From positions 1-64,000 of the forward strand of contig NZ_JACRMG010000020.1 in NCBI RefSeq assembly GCF_016219575.1: a stretch of 64,000 nt of DNA, in the 5' to 3' direction. This DNA comes from Bradyrhizobium sp. Its GTDB lineage: Bacteria > Pseudomonadota > Alphaproteobacteria > Rhizobiales > Xanthobacteraceae. This document shows positions 52,262 to 61,025 of this stretch, one piece after another (position 1 is the first letter of the stretch; every line of letters starts with the position of its first letter). A program made the translations under genes and the position numbers. Below the pieces are notes generated by a model. It did no database searches. It had not been told where the DNA came from and was given only the letters and a program-made list of their open reading frames with translations.

Positions 52262-55213
52262 TCAAATTCCAAGGCCCCGGCCTCTGCCGATGTCGATGCC
52301 GTGGGTGAATGCCAATTCGTGGCCGAGTCGACGACCTGATTCGAACGTGATGCCGAGCTCCCGCTTGCGATTGGCGAGAATGGACTCCAGTTGCGGATCG
52401 CGTTCGAGGCTTTTGGCCATATCTCCCATCGCCGAGCGCGTGGCCTTGTAGCCGGATATGTCGCCGGCGTGATACTGGCGCAGGCTGGTGTGGTCGAGCT
52501 TCTGCCAGCGCTCCACGAAGCGGTCAGCGCGTCGGCCAGGGTCGGTGCGGAGTTCGGTTTCGAGCTGGAGCGCTCGGATAGCGCGGTTGACTTGGCCGCC
52601 AGCCGCTTCGCGGGCGAGTTCCGGATTCTTCTTGTAGGCGGCTTCGGCGTCGTGCGAGCCATTGGGGCGCACCTCTTCGAAGACCTTGCGGGCCTCCTGC
52701 AATTCCTTCACCTGCGCCGGGCTGGCCTTGCTGCCCCGCTCTTGCACGCCGAAGACCGCATCCACAGCGCGGGCATGACGTTTCAGGGCATCGGTGCGGG
52801 CCTTGCGCATCGCCGCGTCCGGGTCTTCCATCACCTTCCTTTCCGGCGCTTCCCGTTGCGGCTTCCGCGCGTCGTGCGGGCCGGGCACGACGTCGGTAGA
52901 CGGCCGCAGGCCGTCGAGCATCTCGCGCACCTTCTCCGGCACGACCTTGCGCAGGATCTCGGCCACTCGTTCGCGGAAGGTAATGCCCCGCCGCTCGGCA
53001 TAGTCCTGGGCCGGATCGGCACGCTCGTAGTCCGACGCCATATCCTTGGACCGGTTGCGCGACAGGGTGCGGGTGAGCCGCTCCTGACTGGCAAAATCGT
53101 CGCGGCCGTAATGCAGGTCGACGCCGTCGCGGTGCCGCGACAACGCGACATAGCTGCCGTGTGCGTCCATGCCTGGTGTAGCCAGCACATGGGTGCGGTC
53201 CACCGTCATGCCCTGCGCCTTGTGAATGGTCGCGGCATACCCGTGGTCGAGGCGGTTGTAATCTTTCAGGTCGAACGAGACATCGCGCCCGTCGTCGGTG
53301 CGCGCGGTCATGCTCTGGGCGTTGACCCGTTCGATGGTCCCGAGCGTGCCGTTCTTCACGCCAAGCCCGCGCTCGTTCTGCAGGAACATGACACGGTCCC
53401 CGCTGGCGAAGTCTCGCGCGCCGCGCTCGACCGTCAGACGCACCTCCTCGCCCAGATCGCCGGCAGCCCGCATCCGCTCGCGCGCGGCCTCATTGAGGGC
53501 CCGTACCTCGTCGTTGGTATGGGTGAGAATGATCCGGCTGCGGTCCGGCGTCGCTTGCCGGTCGCGGTCCCAGCGATCGATCAGATCGCCGCGCGCCTGC
53601 TCGCGGGTTTTGGCTTCATGCACGTTGCCACGGGAACGATAGGCCTCCAGCGCAATGCCGGTTCTGCCGCTTGCCAGATCGCGCGTGGCCTCCCGCTGCC
53701 AGTCCTCGCGCTGGCGGCGTACCTCGCCGATTTCCGCGCCGCCATAACGCTCATGGATGGAACGGAACGCCGCACCAGCCTCGATGGATTGCAGCTGCCT
53801 GGGATCGCCGACCAGCACGACCTTTGCGCCAGCTTCTGCAGCATGCGACAGCACCCTCTCCAACCGGCGCGTACCGACCATGCCGGCCTCGTCGATGACA
53901 AGGACATGGCGCGACGTGAGCAGGTCGCGGCCCTGGCCCCAGCCATGTTCAAGGCTGGCGATGGTGCGGGACGCGATGCCCGATCCTGCTTTCAGATTCT
54001 CGGCCGCAATGCCGGATAGCGCCGCGCCCCGGACCTCATAACCGGCCGCTTCCCATGCTTCCCGAGCCACGCCCAGCATCGCGCTCTTTCCCGTCCCGGC
54101 ATGGCCGACCACGACGCCTAGATCGCGCCCATCCGTGACATGCGCCATCGCGTCTACCTGCTCGCCGGACAGGACAAGGCCGCGCTGTTCGGCATGGACC
54201 AGGGCCGCCTGGCGGTGCTTGTCATTCACCTGATGACGTTGCCGTCCGGCCATCGATTCCGCAGCGCGGTGCAAATGCCGTTCGGCCTCGATCATCTGCC
54301 GGGTGGTGAAACGTTCCTCGCCGCGTCCATCCTTACCGAGTTCGACCAGATCGGGCGCGCTGCCCATCGCGCCCATCACCTCGTTGAACTGGTCGACCCC
54401 GTCGCTGTGCCGGTACGCAAACTTTGCCATGTCGCGACGCGTGAAGGTCGATTGCTGCTGTGTGATGGCGTCCAGCCCCACCATAGGATCGACAATGATG
54501 CGCTCGCCATTGCCGCGCGCGATCTCACGGTGCATTTCCGCGCGGTCGGCGGTTTCGATCCCTTCGCCCTCGATGCGCTGCGCGGGGGCGCCGATCTGGC
54601 TTTGCGGCTCCAGTGCAATGCCTTGCGCTTCCAGACTGCGATGGTCGATGCGCGCGTCGATGTCGAGTTCGGCCAGCCGCTCGTTGGCAAGCTCAGCCCA
54701 GCGTTTGCGCCAGCGCTCCACCATCTCAGTTCGATTCCAGTCCCGAACTTTTGGGCCAAAGCCGTTCTCGTCCACCGACCGCATGGTCAGCATGACATGG
54801 GCATGGGGTTTGGCGAGGCCGTCTTCACCGATGTCCCGGTGCAAGTTGAGATCGGCGATCATGCCCCGATCCACAAACTCCGATTGCACGAAGTCCCGAG
54901 CGAGTTCGATGCCCTGAGCCTGCGTCATCTCCCGCGGGAGGGCGAATTCGACCTCGCGGGCAAGCTGCGCGTCCTTGCGAACTTCGAACGCCTCGACATC
55001 GTTCCAGAGCCGTTCGCGATCGCACCATGCCTCCGGAGCGCGTTCCGGCAGCATCACCTCGGAATGGACCACGCCCCGCTTGCCGGTAAAGTCGTGACTA
55101 CGCTCAATCCGCTCATCGCGCAGGCGCGAGCCCGAACGGTAGGCGGCTGACGCCACCGCGCTGGAGCCGGCCTTGCGGCCAATGACCTTGACGTGAAGAT
55201 GATAGATCGCCAT
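52262..55213 (-). CDS. traA: TraA-type MOBQ relaxase/helicase
   Basis: The protein is 983 residues. The N-terminal MobA/MobL domain carries a candidate catalytic Tyr (SAAYRSG, about 25) and the HUH motif KPHAHVMLTMR (His 137 and 139). The helicase domain has Walker A GHAGTGKSAML (about 370-380), Walker B LVIDEAGMVGTRRL, and AATIHKAQGMTVDRTH. It nicks oriT and leads the strand into the recipient. It is close to the Ti-plasmid TraA but somewhat shorter. The oriT and traC-traD diverge from its start, as on Ti plasmids. It is intact. Confidence 0.93.
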   Translation of the reverse strand: MAIYHLHVKVIGRKAGSSAVASAAYRSGSRLRDERIERSHDFTGKRGVVHSEVMLPERAPEAWCDRERLWNDVEAFEVRKDAQLAREVEFALPREMTQAQGIELARDFVQSEFVDRGMIADLNLHRDIGEDGLAKPHAHVMLTMRSVDENGFGPKVRDWNRTEMVERWRKRWAELANERLAELDIDARIDHRSLEAQGIALEPQSQIGAPAQRIEGEGIETADRAEMHREIARGNGERIIVDPMVGLDAITQQQSTFTRRDMAKFAYRHSDGVDQFNEVMGAMGSAPDLVELGKDGRGEERFTTRQMIEAERHLHRAAESMAGRQRHQVNDKHRQAALVHAEQRGLVLSGEQVDAMAHVTDGRDLGVVVGHAGTGKSAMLGVAREAWEAAGYEVRGAALSGIAAENLKAGSGIASRTIASLEHGWGQGRDLLTSRHVLVIDEAGMVGTRRLERVLSHAAEAGAKVVLVGDPRQLQSIEAGAAFRSIHERYGGAEIGEVRRQREDWQREATRDLASGRTGIALEAYRSRGNVHEAKTREQARGDLIDRWDRDRQATPDRSRIILTHTNDEVRALNEAARERMRAAGDLGEEVRLTVERGARDFASGDRVMFLQNERGLGVKNGTLGTIERVNAQSMTARTDDGRDVSFDLKDYNRLDHGYAATIHKAQGMTVDRTHVLATPGMDAHGSYVALSRHRDGVDLHYGRDDFASQERLTRTLSRNRSKDMASDYERADPAQDYAERRGITFRERVAEILRKVVPEKVREMLDGLRPSTDVVPGPHDARKPQREAPERKVMEDPDAAMRKARTDALKRHARAVDAVFGVQERGSKASPAQVKELQEARKVFEEVRPNGSHDAEAAYKKNPELAREAAGGQVNRAIRALQLETELRTDPGRRADRFVERWQKLDHTSLRQYHAGDISGYKATRSAMGDMAKSLERDPQLESILANRKRELGITFESGRRLGHELAFTHGIDIGRGRGLGI

Positions 55214-55243
55214 CGCGACCGGATCATTGACACGGCGGAGCGC

Positions 55244-55294
55244 ACGTCGGAACGACGTATAAGCGCGCCCTCCCTCGAAAAAATCTCGGGAGGG
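55244..55294. other. Candidate oriT (Ti/IncQ type) in the traA-traC gap
   Basis: A perfect inverted repeat ACGTCG-GAA-CGACGT (55244-55258) is followed directly by ATAAGCGCGCCCT (to 55271), then by CCCTCCC...GGGAGGG (55268-55294), a second inverted repeat. The known Ti oriT (recalled) has the same design: a CGACGT arm, ATAA and TTGCGCCCT with a nick site. This places the nick near ATAAGCG. The position, between traA and traC, also matches. Confidence 0.75.
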
Positions 55295-55384
55295 ACTACC
55301 GCGTCCCGGGCCGTCCTAACAACCTTACAGCATTGTGCCGAGCCCTCGACTATCATTTCTCCATCAACGCTTATGGAGACGATT

Positions 55385-55711
55385 ATGCGCAAGCCACGGG
55401 ATTTTGATGCAGAACTGAAGGCGCTTGGGGACAAGGCGCGTAACCTCAAGGGTCGCAAGGTGCAGCAGCTCGGCGAGCTGGTGATTGCTACCGGGGCCGA
55501 TGCGCTTAGCACCGATGAACTAGCGGGCGCGCTGATCGTACTTGCGGAGACAAAAGAGGCCGGAAGGAGGGAGGCATGGGCGAAGCGAGGGGCAGCATTC
55601 TTTCAGGGACGGCCGCGGCGAAATGCGTCAGCAGCTGGCCGCAACGCTAGCGGCGCTTCGGTGCAACCGGACGGCGCGCAACCGGCATCAGGCCGCAAGG
55701 GCGCGGCATGA
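55385..55711 (+). CDS. traC: TraC-like mobilization protein
   Basis: The protein is 108 residues, basic, with a central helix pattern (LKGRKVQQLGELVIATGADA; STDELAGALIVLAETKEAG). Rhizobial TraC proteins help TraA at oriT. GGAG lies 8 bases before the ATG. Its stop is 1 base before the traD start. The name rests mainly on position. Confidence 0.7.
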   Translation: MRKPRDFDAELKALGDKARNLKGRKVQQLGELVIATGADALSTDELAGALIVLAETKEAGRREAWAKRGAAFFQGRPRRNASAAGRNASGASVQPDGAQPASGRKGAA

Positions 55712-55712
55712 C

Positions 55713-55970
55713 ATGCGCTCGTGGCAGATCGAGCGCCGCAAGCGGACGCGGCACCTCATCGAACTCGGGGGGCTCGTCGTCAAAGCCGGGATCGTGGACC
55801 TGACCGGCGGAGACCGCGCCATCATCCTCGGCGCGCTGCTCTGGATGGCCGAAAAGCTCAAAGGCGATCAAGGCGAACAGGCGCGCAAGGCGTGGTCGGC
55901 AACGGGAAAACAGGCGTTCGCGGCAACACATAAGGATACTGCGCAAACCCTTCCAGTAGCTCGACGTTGA
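55713..55970 (+). CDS. traD: TraD-like conjugal transfer protein
   Basis: The protein is 85 residues, with a basic start MRSWQIERRKRTRHLIELGG and LVVKAGIVDLTGGDRAIILG following. This pattern (ERRKRTRHLIELGGLVVKAG) is the hallmark of rhizobial TraD, an accessory of unknown biochemical role. It follows traC immediately. No traG (coupling ATPase) follows, unlike full Ti systems. Confidence 0.8.
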   Translation: MRSWQIERRKRTRHLIELGGLVVKAGIVDLTGGDRAIILGALLWMAEKLKGDQGEQARKAWSATGKQAFAATHKDTAQTLPVARR

Positions 55971-56528
55971 TGCGCGACAATGACATGCCGGCCAAGCGAC
56001 TGCCGGACAGGAGCGAATAACGATTCAAGCGGTCGGTGCTTGAATTCAAATCAAGAATTTCTGGTATGTGTAGGAACTCGTATCGACGGGTTGGCCTGCT
56101 GGGAATGGTCGCGTTCAAGAAAAAATGCTGAAACGGAGTCAGTTTTGCGACTGATAGGACTTTCGTGCAAATGGAGTCAGTCAGCGGACTGATGAGGAAA
56201 GAGCGAAAAGCTTATCAGCTCAGAAGCGGATACCGGATGAACTGTCTTGTGGCAGATTCTAGGAAACAGGTTCCGGCCAGTTGGTGGTTCGGCGATTGGC
56301 CGATTTGTTTCAGAATCCTCCTATCGGAGCGCGACTAAGCCAGACCTGTCATTCCCAAATGGCGAACATCGACTTGATCCGATCGGGTAATGCGACGGAT
56401 AGGTTCATACCATCCAGATAAATGCTCGGATCCGCGTTGCGGCTGAGGAAAACGTCTAGCTGTGGTTGCGTTGCTGGCTCCTTTAAGATAATGGAATAGA
56501 AGCCACGTTATGTTCGGTACGGGGTGCG
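55971..56528. other. Intergenic region between traD and gspE
   Basis: This 558-base stretch has no gene I can support. It holds two tandem inverted repeats (56139-56192) and is AT-richer than the flanks. The right end of the mobile element and the gsp promoter could be in this interval. No copy of the tRNA 3' end was seen. Confidence 0.5.
56139..56192. repeat. Two tandem dyads (operator-like)
   Basis: TCAGT-N6-ACTGA occurs twice (56139-56154 and 56177-56192), with starts 38 bases apart. Both sit in a GGAGTCAG...GACTGAT context. The paired dyads look like binding sites for a dimeric regulator, about 340-390 bases before gspE. No known regulator can be named. Confidence 0.55.
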
Positions 56529-58238
56529 ATGGCGCTTAGCGATGCCCAGCAAGCAATCGATGATCCGATTTCGGTCCTGACTGCTGCGGGGTTGCTCGGC
56601 CAAGAGGCTCTTGCGCGAGCGCGGCGGCTCGCCGTTGACTCCGGCGAAACTCTTACGGCCACTCTCACACGACTTGGACTTGTGTCAGAGCATGACATGG
56701 CCGCGGCTTTTTCCAAGGCGCTCGATTTGCCCCAAGTCGATGCTGCCTCCCTGGCTTCGGGCCCAGAGTCTCTTGAAGGATTAAGCCCGGAGTTTCTGCG
56801 ACACTCGCGGGTGCTGCCGCTGGCTCAGGGAGCCGACGGAGGTATCGCACTGGCGATGGCCAATCCCTCGGACGACTCCGCGGCCGAGTCAGTCGCGCTG
56901 TTTGTCGGTCGGCCGGTGCGTCGTTTCGTTGCTTTGCCTACCGACATTGAAGCTGCCCTCGATCGGTTGGTACCTCAAGAAGCGGCTGACGAAACATTGG
57001 AAGCCAGCTCGGGATCCGATCGTATCACGGTTGGCTTGGGAACTTCCGATCTCGATCGATTGAAAGAGGCGGCAAGCGACGCGCCAGTTATTCGATTGGT
57101 CAATACGCTCTTGGGACGCGCGGTCGATGAAAGAGGGTCCGACCTTCACCTCGAACCTACGGCCGATGGTCTGACGGTGCGCCTGCGCATTGACGGTCGA
57201 TTGCGCCCGCTCGAACCTCCAATTCCGGCGCGGGTAAGGGATGCAGTCGTCAGCCGCGTCAAACTGATGGCCGGCCTTGATATTGCCGAACGGCGCCTCC
57301 CGCAGGACGGCCGTATTGCCCATGCCGTTCGCGGCCACGAAATCGATTTCCGCGTCGCAACAACGCCGACGGCCCATGGTGAAAGCGTTGTCATACGGAT
57401 CCTCGATCGCTCGCAAGTGCAACTTAGCTTTGACGCCCTCGGATTCGATCGCGGGGCAATGGATGCCCTGACGCCTTTGCTCGACGCGCCGCACGGCATG
57501 ATCCTTGTGACCGGACCAACTGGTAGCGGCAAGACGACAACGCTTTATGCGGCGCTTTCGCGGCTCAACACATCCGATCGCAAGCTGATGACAATTGAAG
57601 ATCCGGTCGAATACCAGCTTGCCGGTGTCCAGCAGGTTCAAGTGCAGCCCCAGATCGGATTGACCTTTGCACGTGCGCTGCGCTCGTTTCTGCGCCACAA
57701 TCCCAATGTGGTCATGGTCGGCGAGATACGCGATCTCGAAACGGCGCAAGTAGCCGTGCAAGTCGCTCTGACTGGGCATTTGGTTTTGTCCACCTTGCAT
57801 ACCAACGATGCCGCGACCGGCGTAACCCGTCTGCTCGACATGGGGGTCGAAGACTACCTCATCGCTTCGACGTGCAATGCGCTGCTCGCGCAGCGTTTGG
57901 TTCGCACATTGTGCCCCGACTGCCGGAGGCCCTACGACGTGAGCGCCGGCTATTTGTCGCGCCTGGGAATTCACAGCAAGGAGATGAAGACCTTGTTCAA
58001 GGCCGAAGGCTGCCCGTCGTGCAGGGGGAGTGGCTATCGAGGCCGCACGACGATCATCGAAGTCCTGCCTTTGACAGATGGCATTCGCGAACTCGTCTTG
58101 CGCCGCGCATCGGCGGCCGAGATTGGTCGTCTCGCTGTCGAACAAGGAATGCGCACGATGCACGATCATGGGATGGAGAAAGCCCTGTTGGGACTAACGA
58201 CGGTCGACGAAGTGCTTGCTGCAACTCGTGCAACGTAA
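56529..58238 (+). CDS. gspE: Type II secretion ATPase GspE
   Basis: The protein is 569 residues. An N-terminal GspE/PilB domain (DPISVLTAAGLLGQEALARA) precedes the ATPase core: Walker A GPTGSGKTTTLYAAL (Lys about 335), Asp box TIEDPVEYQLAGVQQ, Walker B VVMVGEIRDLETAQ, His box LSTLHTNDAATGVTRLLDMG, and a CPDC...CPSC zinc motif near residues 462-500. It powers pseudopilus assembly from the cytoplasm. First gene of the plus-strand gsp operon. Confidence 0.96.
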   Translation: MALSDAQQAIDDPISVLTAAGLLGQEALARARRLAVDSGETLTATLTRLGLVSEHDMAAAFSKALDLPQVDAASLASGPESLEGLSPEFLRHSRVLPLAQGADGGIALAMANPSDDSAAESVALFVGRPVRRFVALPTDIEAALDRLVPQEAADETLEASSGSDRITVGLGTSDLDRLKEAASDAPVIRLVNTLLGRAVDERGSDLHLEPTADGLTVRLRIDGRLRPLEPPIPARVRDAVVSRVKLMAGLDIAERRLPQDGRIAHAVRGHEIDFRVATTPTAHGESVVIRILDRSQVQLSFDALGFDRGAMDALTPLLDAPHGMILVTGPTGSGKTTTLYAALSRLNTSDRKLMTIEDPVEYQLAGVQQVQVQPQIGLTFARALRSFLRHNPNVVMVGEIRDLETAQVAVQVALTGHLVLSTLHTNDAATGVTRLLDMGVEDYLIASTCNALLAQRLVRTLCPDCRRPYDVSAGYLSRLGIHSKEMKTLFKAEGCPSCRGSGYRGRTTIIEVLPLTDGIRELVLRRASAAEIGRLAVEQGMRTMHDHGMEKALLGLTTVDEVLAATRAT

Positions 58239-58268
58239 GCGTTGGGAACGATTCGGCCGGACTGTTGA

Positions 58269-59492
58269 ATGGCGCAATTTCAGTACAAAGCTGTAGGTCC
58301 CGACGGGACAGTGGCGCGGGGGCAGATGGAAGCCCCCGATCGCGCGGCTGCAGCGGCACGCCTGCAATCGCAGGGGCATCTTCCACTGACACTTGAAGCG
58401 TTCGAGCCTGCGAGAGGCGTCCGGGCGTTGCTGTCGATGGAAATTGGAAAAGGGCGGCACCGCGGACCCAGGCTTGCGACGGATCTCGTTTGCCGCCTTG
58501 CCCTGTTGCTTCAGGCCGGCGTTGCGCTGGAAATCGCTTTGGCCCTGCTCTCCGGCTCGGAAGGCCGCGGTCCCCTCAGGGATGTCGCAGCTGGCCTGCT
58601 TCAGAAGCTCCGAGGAGGTGCCAGCCTTTCCGCTTCCATGTCCGACCGACCGGATATCTTTTCGCCGGTCGTCGTCGCGATGGTGCGAGCTGGCGAGAGC
58701 AGTGGCGCGCTGGGACCCACCCTTGAGCGCCTGGCCGATCATCTCGCGCGCGCCGAGTCGGTGCGCCAATCCATCCAATCTGCCCTGATCTATCCTGCTG
58801 TATTGCTGGCAACGGCGATCGGTGCGGTATTGCTGATCTTGCTGGTGGTGCTACCGCAGCTGCAACCGGTCTTCGTCGAGGCAGGGAACCGTTTGCCGGT
58901 GCTGACGCGATTGGCATTCGCCGCGAGTGTCTTGGTCAGACAATTCTGGTGGTTGGGTCTTGCCATTATTTTTGCCATGGCTCTGCTGAGCCATCGATTG
59001 CTGCAAAATCCGATCTTTCGTGTGCGAAGGGACGCCTGGCTCCTGCGGCTGCCCGTCGTCGGGCTGGCCGTCCGTCGCGCCGAAGCGGGCCGGTTCGTTC
59101 GCGTCCTCGGAACCTTGGTCGGGGGTGGCGTGGCGCTGCCGGCAGCCCTTCCGCTGGCACGGCCTGTGCTCGCAAATCGGGTCGTCGCAGACGCTATCGA
59201 AGGTGTCATAAAGGCTGTCAGAGAAGGAGACAGCCTTGCCCGTCCCCTTTCTCAAATCAACATATTCCCCGATCTCGCCGTGCAAATGATCCAAATCGGC
59301 GAAACGACGGGACGGCTTGATGCAATGCTGCTGCGTCTGGCAGATCTGCTGGAAGCTGAAGTCCAAACGACGCTGAACCGTGCTGTGTCACTTCTCGTGC
59401 CGGTATTGACGATATGTCTGGGCGGCATGGTGGCAGCCATCATTGCGTCCGTCATGCTTGCGGTTCTCGGTATCAACGACTTGCTGCATTGA
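58269..59492 (+). CDS. gspF: Type II secretion inner-membrane protein GspF
   Basis: The protein is 407 residues with three membrane segments, including AVLLILLVVLPQLQPVFVEA and LTICLGGMVAAIIASVMLAV, and the two T2SF domains. The first starts RLALLLQAGVALEIALALLS; the second starts RRAEAGRFVRVLGTLVGGGV. GspF forms the platform with GspE. It lies 30 bases after gspE and 2 bases before gspH. Confidence 0.95.
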   Translation: MAQFQYKAVGPDGTVARGQMEAPDRAAAAARLQSQGHLPLTLEAFEPARGVRALLSMEIGKGRHRGPRLATDLVCRLALLLQAGVALEIALALLSGSEGRGPLRDVAAGLLQKLRGGASLSASMSDRPDIFSPVVVAMVRAGESSGALGPTLERLADHLARAESVRQSIQSALIYPAVLLATAIGAVLLILLVVLPQLQPVFVEAGNRLPVLTRLAFAASVLVRQFWWLGLAIIFAMALLSHRLLQNPIFRVRRDAWLLRLPVVGLAVRRAEAGRFVRVLGTLVGGGVALPAALPLARPVLANRVVADAIEGVIKAVREGDSLARPLSQINIFPDLAVQMIQIGETTGRLDAMLLRLADLLEAEVQTTLNRAVSLLVPVLTICLGGMVAAIIASVMLAVLGINDLLH

Positions 59493-59494
59493 AG

Positions 59495-59950
59495 ATGACA
59501 AGGGAAATCGATCGCGGGACGGAGGCTTCAGTCGGGTTCACCCTGCTGGAACTGCTAGTGGTGCTTGCGATCCTCGGTGTTCTCTCGATGGTTGCGTTGC
59601 CAAAACTGCGATTGAATGAGGGAGCGCGATTGCGTGAAACAGCGCACACCCTTGTTGTGAATCTGCGCTTGGCGCGCGATCAGGCCATACGCCAGGGAAC
59701 AATAACGACGGTTGTTCCAATCGAGACCGGGTACCAGTTGTTGCCCACGGGCCGCAGCCAAAACCTGCCAAGGGGAATGGGCCTTGTCGTGGAGCCGTCG
59801 CCTGCGCGCCTCGTTTCTGACGGCAGCGGAAAAATCCGGTTCTTTCCTGATGGGAGTGCGACCGCCGGTTCTTTGCTCCTCAGACAAGGCAGCTCGACCA
59901 TTCGCCTGACGGTCGGCGGCCCGGATGGAAGGATACGACTGCATGAGTGA
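59495..59950 (+). CDS. gspH: Minor pseudopilin GspH
   Basis: The protein is 151 residues with a prepilin leader and conserved N-terminus GFTLLELLVVLAILGVLSMV. The globular part contains RLARDQAIRQGTITTVVPIE, typical of GspH. The prepilin peptidase cleaves before the Phe. The start was chosen to follow the gspF stop; it overlaps gspI at its end. Confidence 0.9.
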   Translation: MTREIDRGTEASVGFTLLELLVVLAILGVLSMVALPKLRLNEGARLRETAHTLVVNLRLARDQAIRQGTITTVVPIETGYQLLPTGRSQNLPRGMGLVVEPSPARLVSDGSGKIRFFPDGSATAGSLLLRQGSSTIRLTVGGPDGRIRLHE

Positions 59951-60341
59951 CCATCGAGCGGGAGAAGGGGGCTTTACTCTTCTTGAAGTTCTGATCGGGC
60001 TCGTCATTCTTATTGCCGGACTGGCGGGGTACTACTTCGCGTTTGGAAGCAGCCTTCTGGCGAGCGCTTCTGCCGAACGAAGTTGGCGCGCCGCACAGGC
60101 CGCGGATAGTCTCGTCGTTCAGCTCGGCCGATCAATTCCGATCGATCAAGAGGTAATGAGGGGCGAATTTCCGGATGGACGACATTGGAGGGTTGAGTTG
60201 ACGCCCTTCAAGCCTGTCGATTCCAACGAGCCTGCATCGCAATTGGTCGCTCGCGTTGCGACGATTGCCGTAACGGAATCAGATGGCAAAACGGAAGCGA
60301 TCCGGCTGCAAACCCTCGTCATTGGAATCGAGCCGAAATGA
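59943..60341 (+). CDS. gspI: Minor pseudopilin GspI
   Basis: The protein is 132 residues. The prepilin motif GGFTLLEVLIGLVILIAGLA lies near the N-terminus, and the C-terminal part SNEPASQLVARVATIAVTES matches GspI. It overlaps gspH by 8 bases and gspJ by 4, so the operon is tightly coupled. Confidence 0.87.
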   Translation: MSDHRAGEGGFTLLEVLIGLVILIAGLAGYYFAFGSSLLASASAERSWRAAQAADSLVVQLGRSIPIDQEVMRGEFPDGRHWRVELTPFKPVDSNEPASQLVARVATIAVTESDGKTEAIRLQTLVIGIEPK

Positions 60342-60988
60342 CACAGGCGCCGGAGCGGAGAGATGCCGGAATGACTCTCGTCGAGCTGCTGGTTGTTTTG
60401 GCACTGCTCAGTTTGCTGGGAGGTCTGGTCGCCGCGGGTCTCAACTCAGCGGCAGGAAGCTGGCAGCGTGTCTTCCATCACAACTCGAACAATGAAGCGG
60501 TGCTCGCGACAGGCAGAATGCTAAGTCAGCTTCTTTCGGAGATTGTGCCGCAGCGGATCGGCGGCGTTTCCCGCGGAACCGTGCGATTTGCCGGCACGTC
60601 CGATCGCATGGAATTCCTTGCGCCCTTGGCTCAACGGTTCGGTGCAGCGGATATTGTCGCCTATACACTGACGCTGCCTGGCGACGGTACATTTCGTGTA
60701 TCGTGGCAACTCGATCGGGAATCCCCATCCGGGAGAAAAAGCTACGCGCCGCACGGGACCGAGGAAGTTATCGAAGGTATTTCCGAGGGAACGTTCTCGT
60801 ATTTCGGTCGGGGTAGCGATGGCGGCGAGAATCGCTGGCGGAGTGACTGGCAGAACCGGACAGGGCTTCCGTTGCTTTTGCGAGTGCGATTGACCTGGGG
60901 CGGGAGATCGGAAGAAATCATTGCGGCCCCGCTGCTGACATCAGGTCCTTGTTCCATGCCAGATTCGGACCTGGCATGCCCCGACTAG
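60338..60988 (+). CDS. gspJ: Minor pseudopilin GspJ
   Basis: The protein is 216 residues. The prepilin motif GMTLVELLVVLALLSLLGGL appears near residue 11-30, and the globular part includes RFAGTSDRMEFLAPLAQRFG, typical of GspJ. GspH, I, J and K form the pseudopilus tip. It is the last plus-strand gsp gene; 37 bases separate its stop from the convergent gspO stop. Confidence 0.85.
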   Translation: MTQAPERRDAGMTLVELLVVLALLSLLGGLVAAGLNSAAGSWQRVFHHNSNNEAVLATGRMLSQLLSEIVPQRIGGVSRGTVRFAGTSDRMEFLAPLAQRFGAADIVAYTLTLPGDGTFRVSWQLDRESPSGRKSYAPHGTEEVIEGISEGTFSYFGRGSDGGENRWRSDWQNRTGLPLLLRVRLTWGGRSEEIIAAPLLTSGPCSMPDSDLACPD

Positions 60989-61025
60989 TCGGCGTCAACC
61001 GTATTCCGCCAGTCAGTGGCAGAAA

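Larger units (their letters stand above)
49496..55970. mobile_element. Integrative mobilizable element at tRNA-Met (right end undetermined)
   Basis: Starting at the tRNA gene, the recombinase, AlpA-like regulator, TraA relaxase, oriT and traC-traD form a mobilization module lacking mating-pair genes and a coupling protein (TraG). The layout matches an integrative mobilizable element that borrows a helper's transfer machinery. I found no second tRNA-derived repeat before 64,000. The element may end after traD or continue into the type II secretion genes. Confidence 0.7.

Noticed and set aside
52391..54019. 542-residue open frame opposite the relaxase
   Set aside because: It is a high-GC shadow of traA with no family motif; traA has the HUH and helicase motifs.
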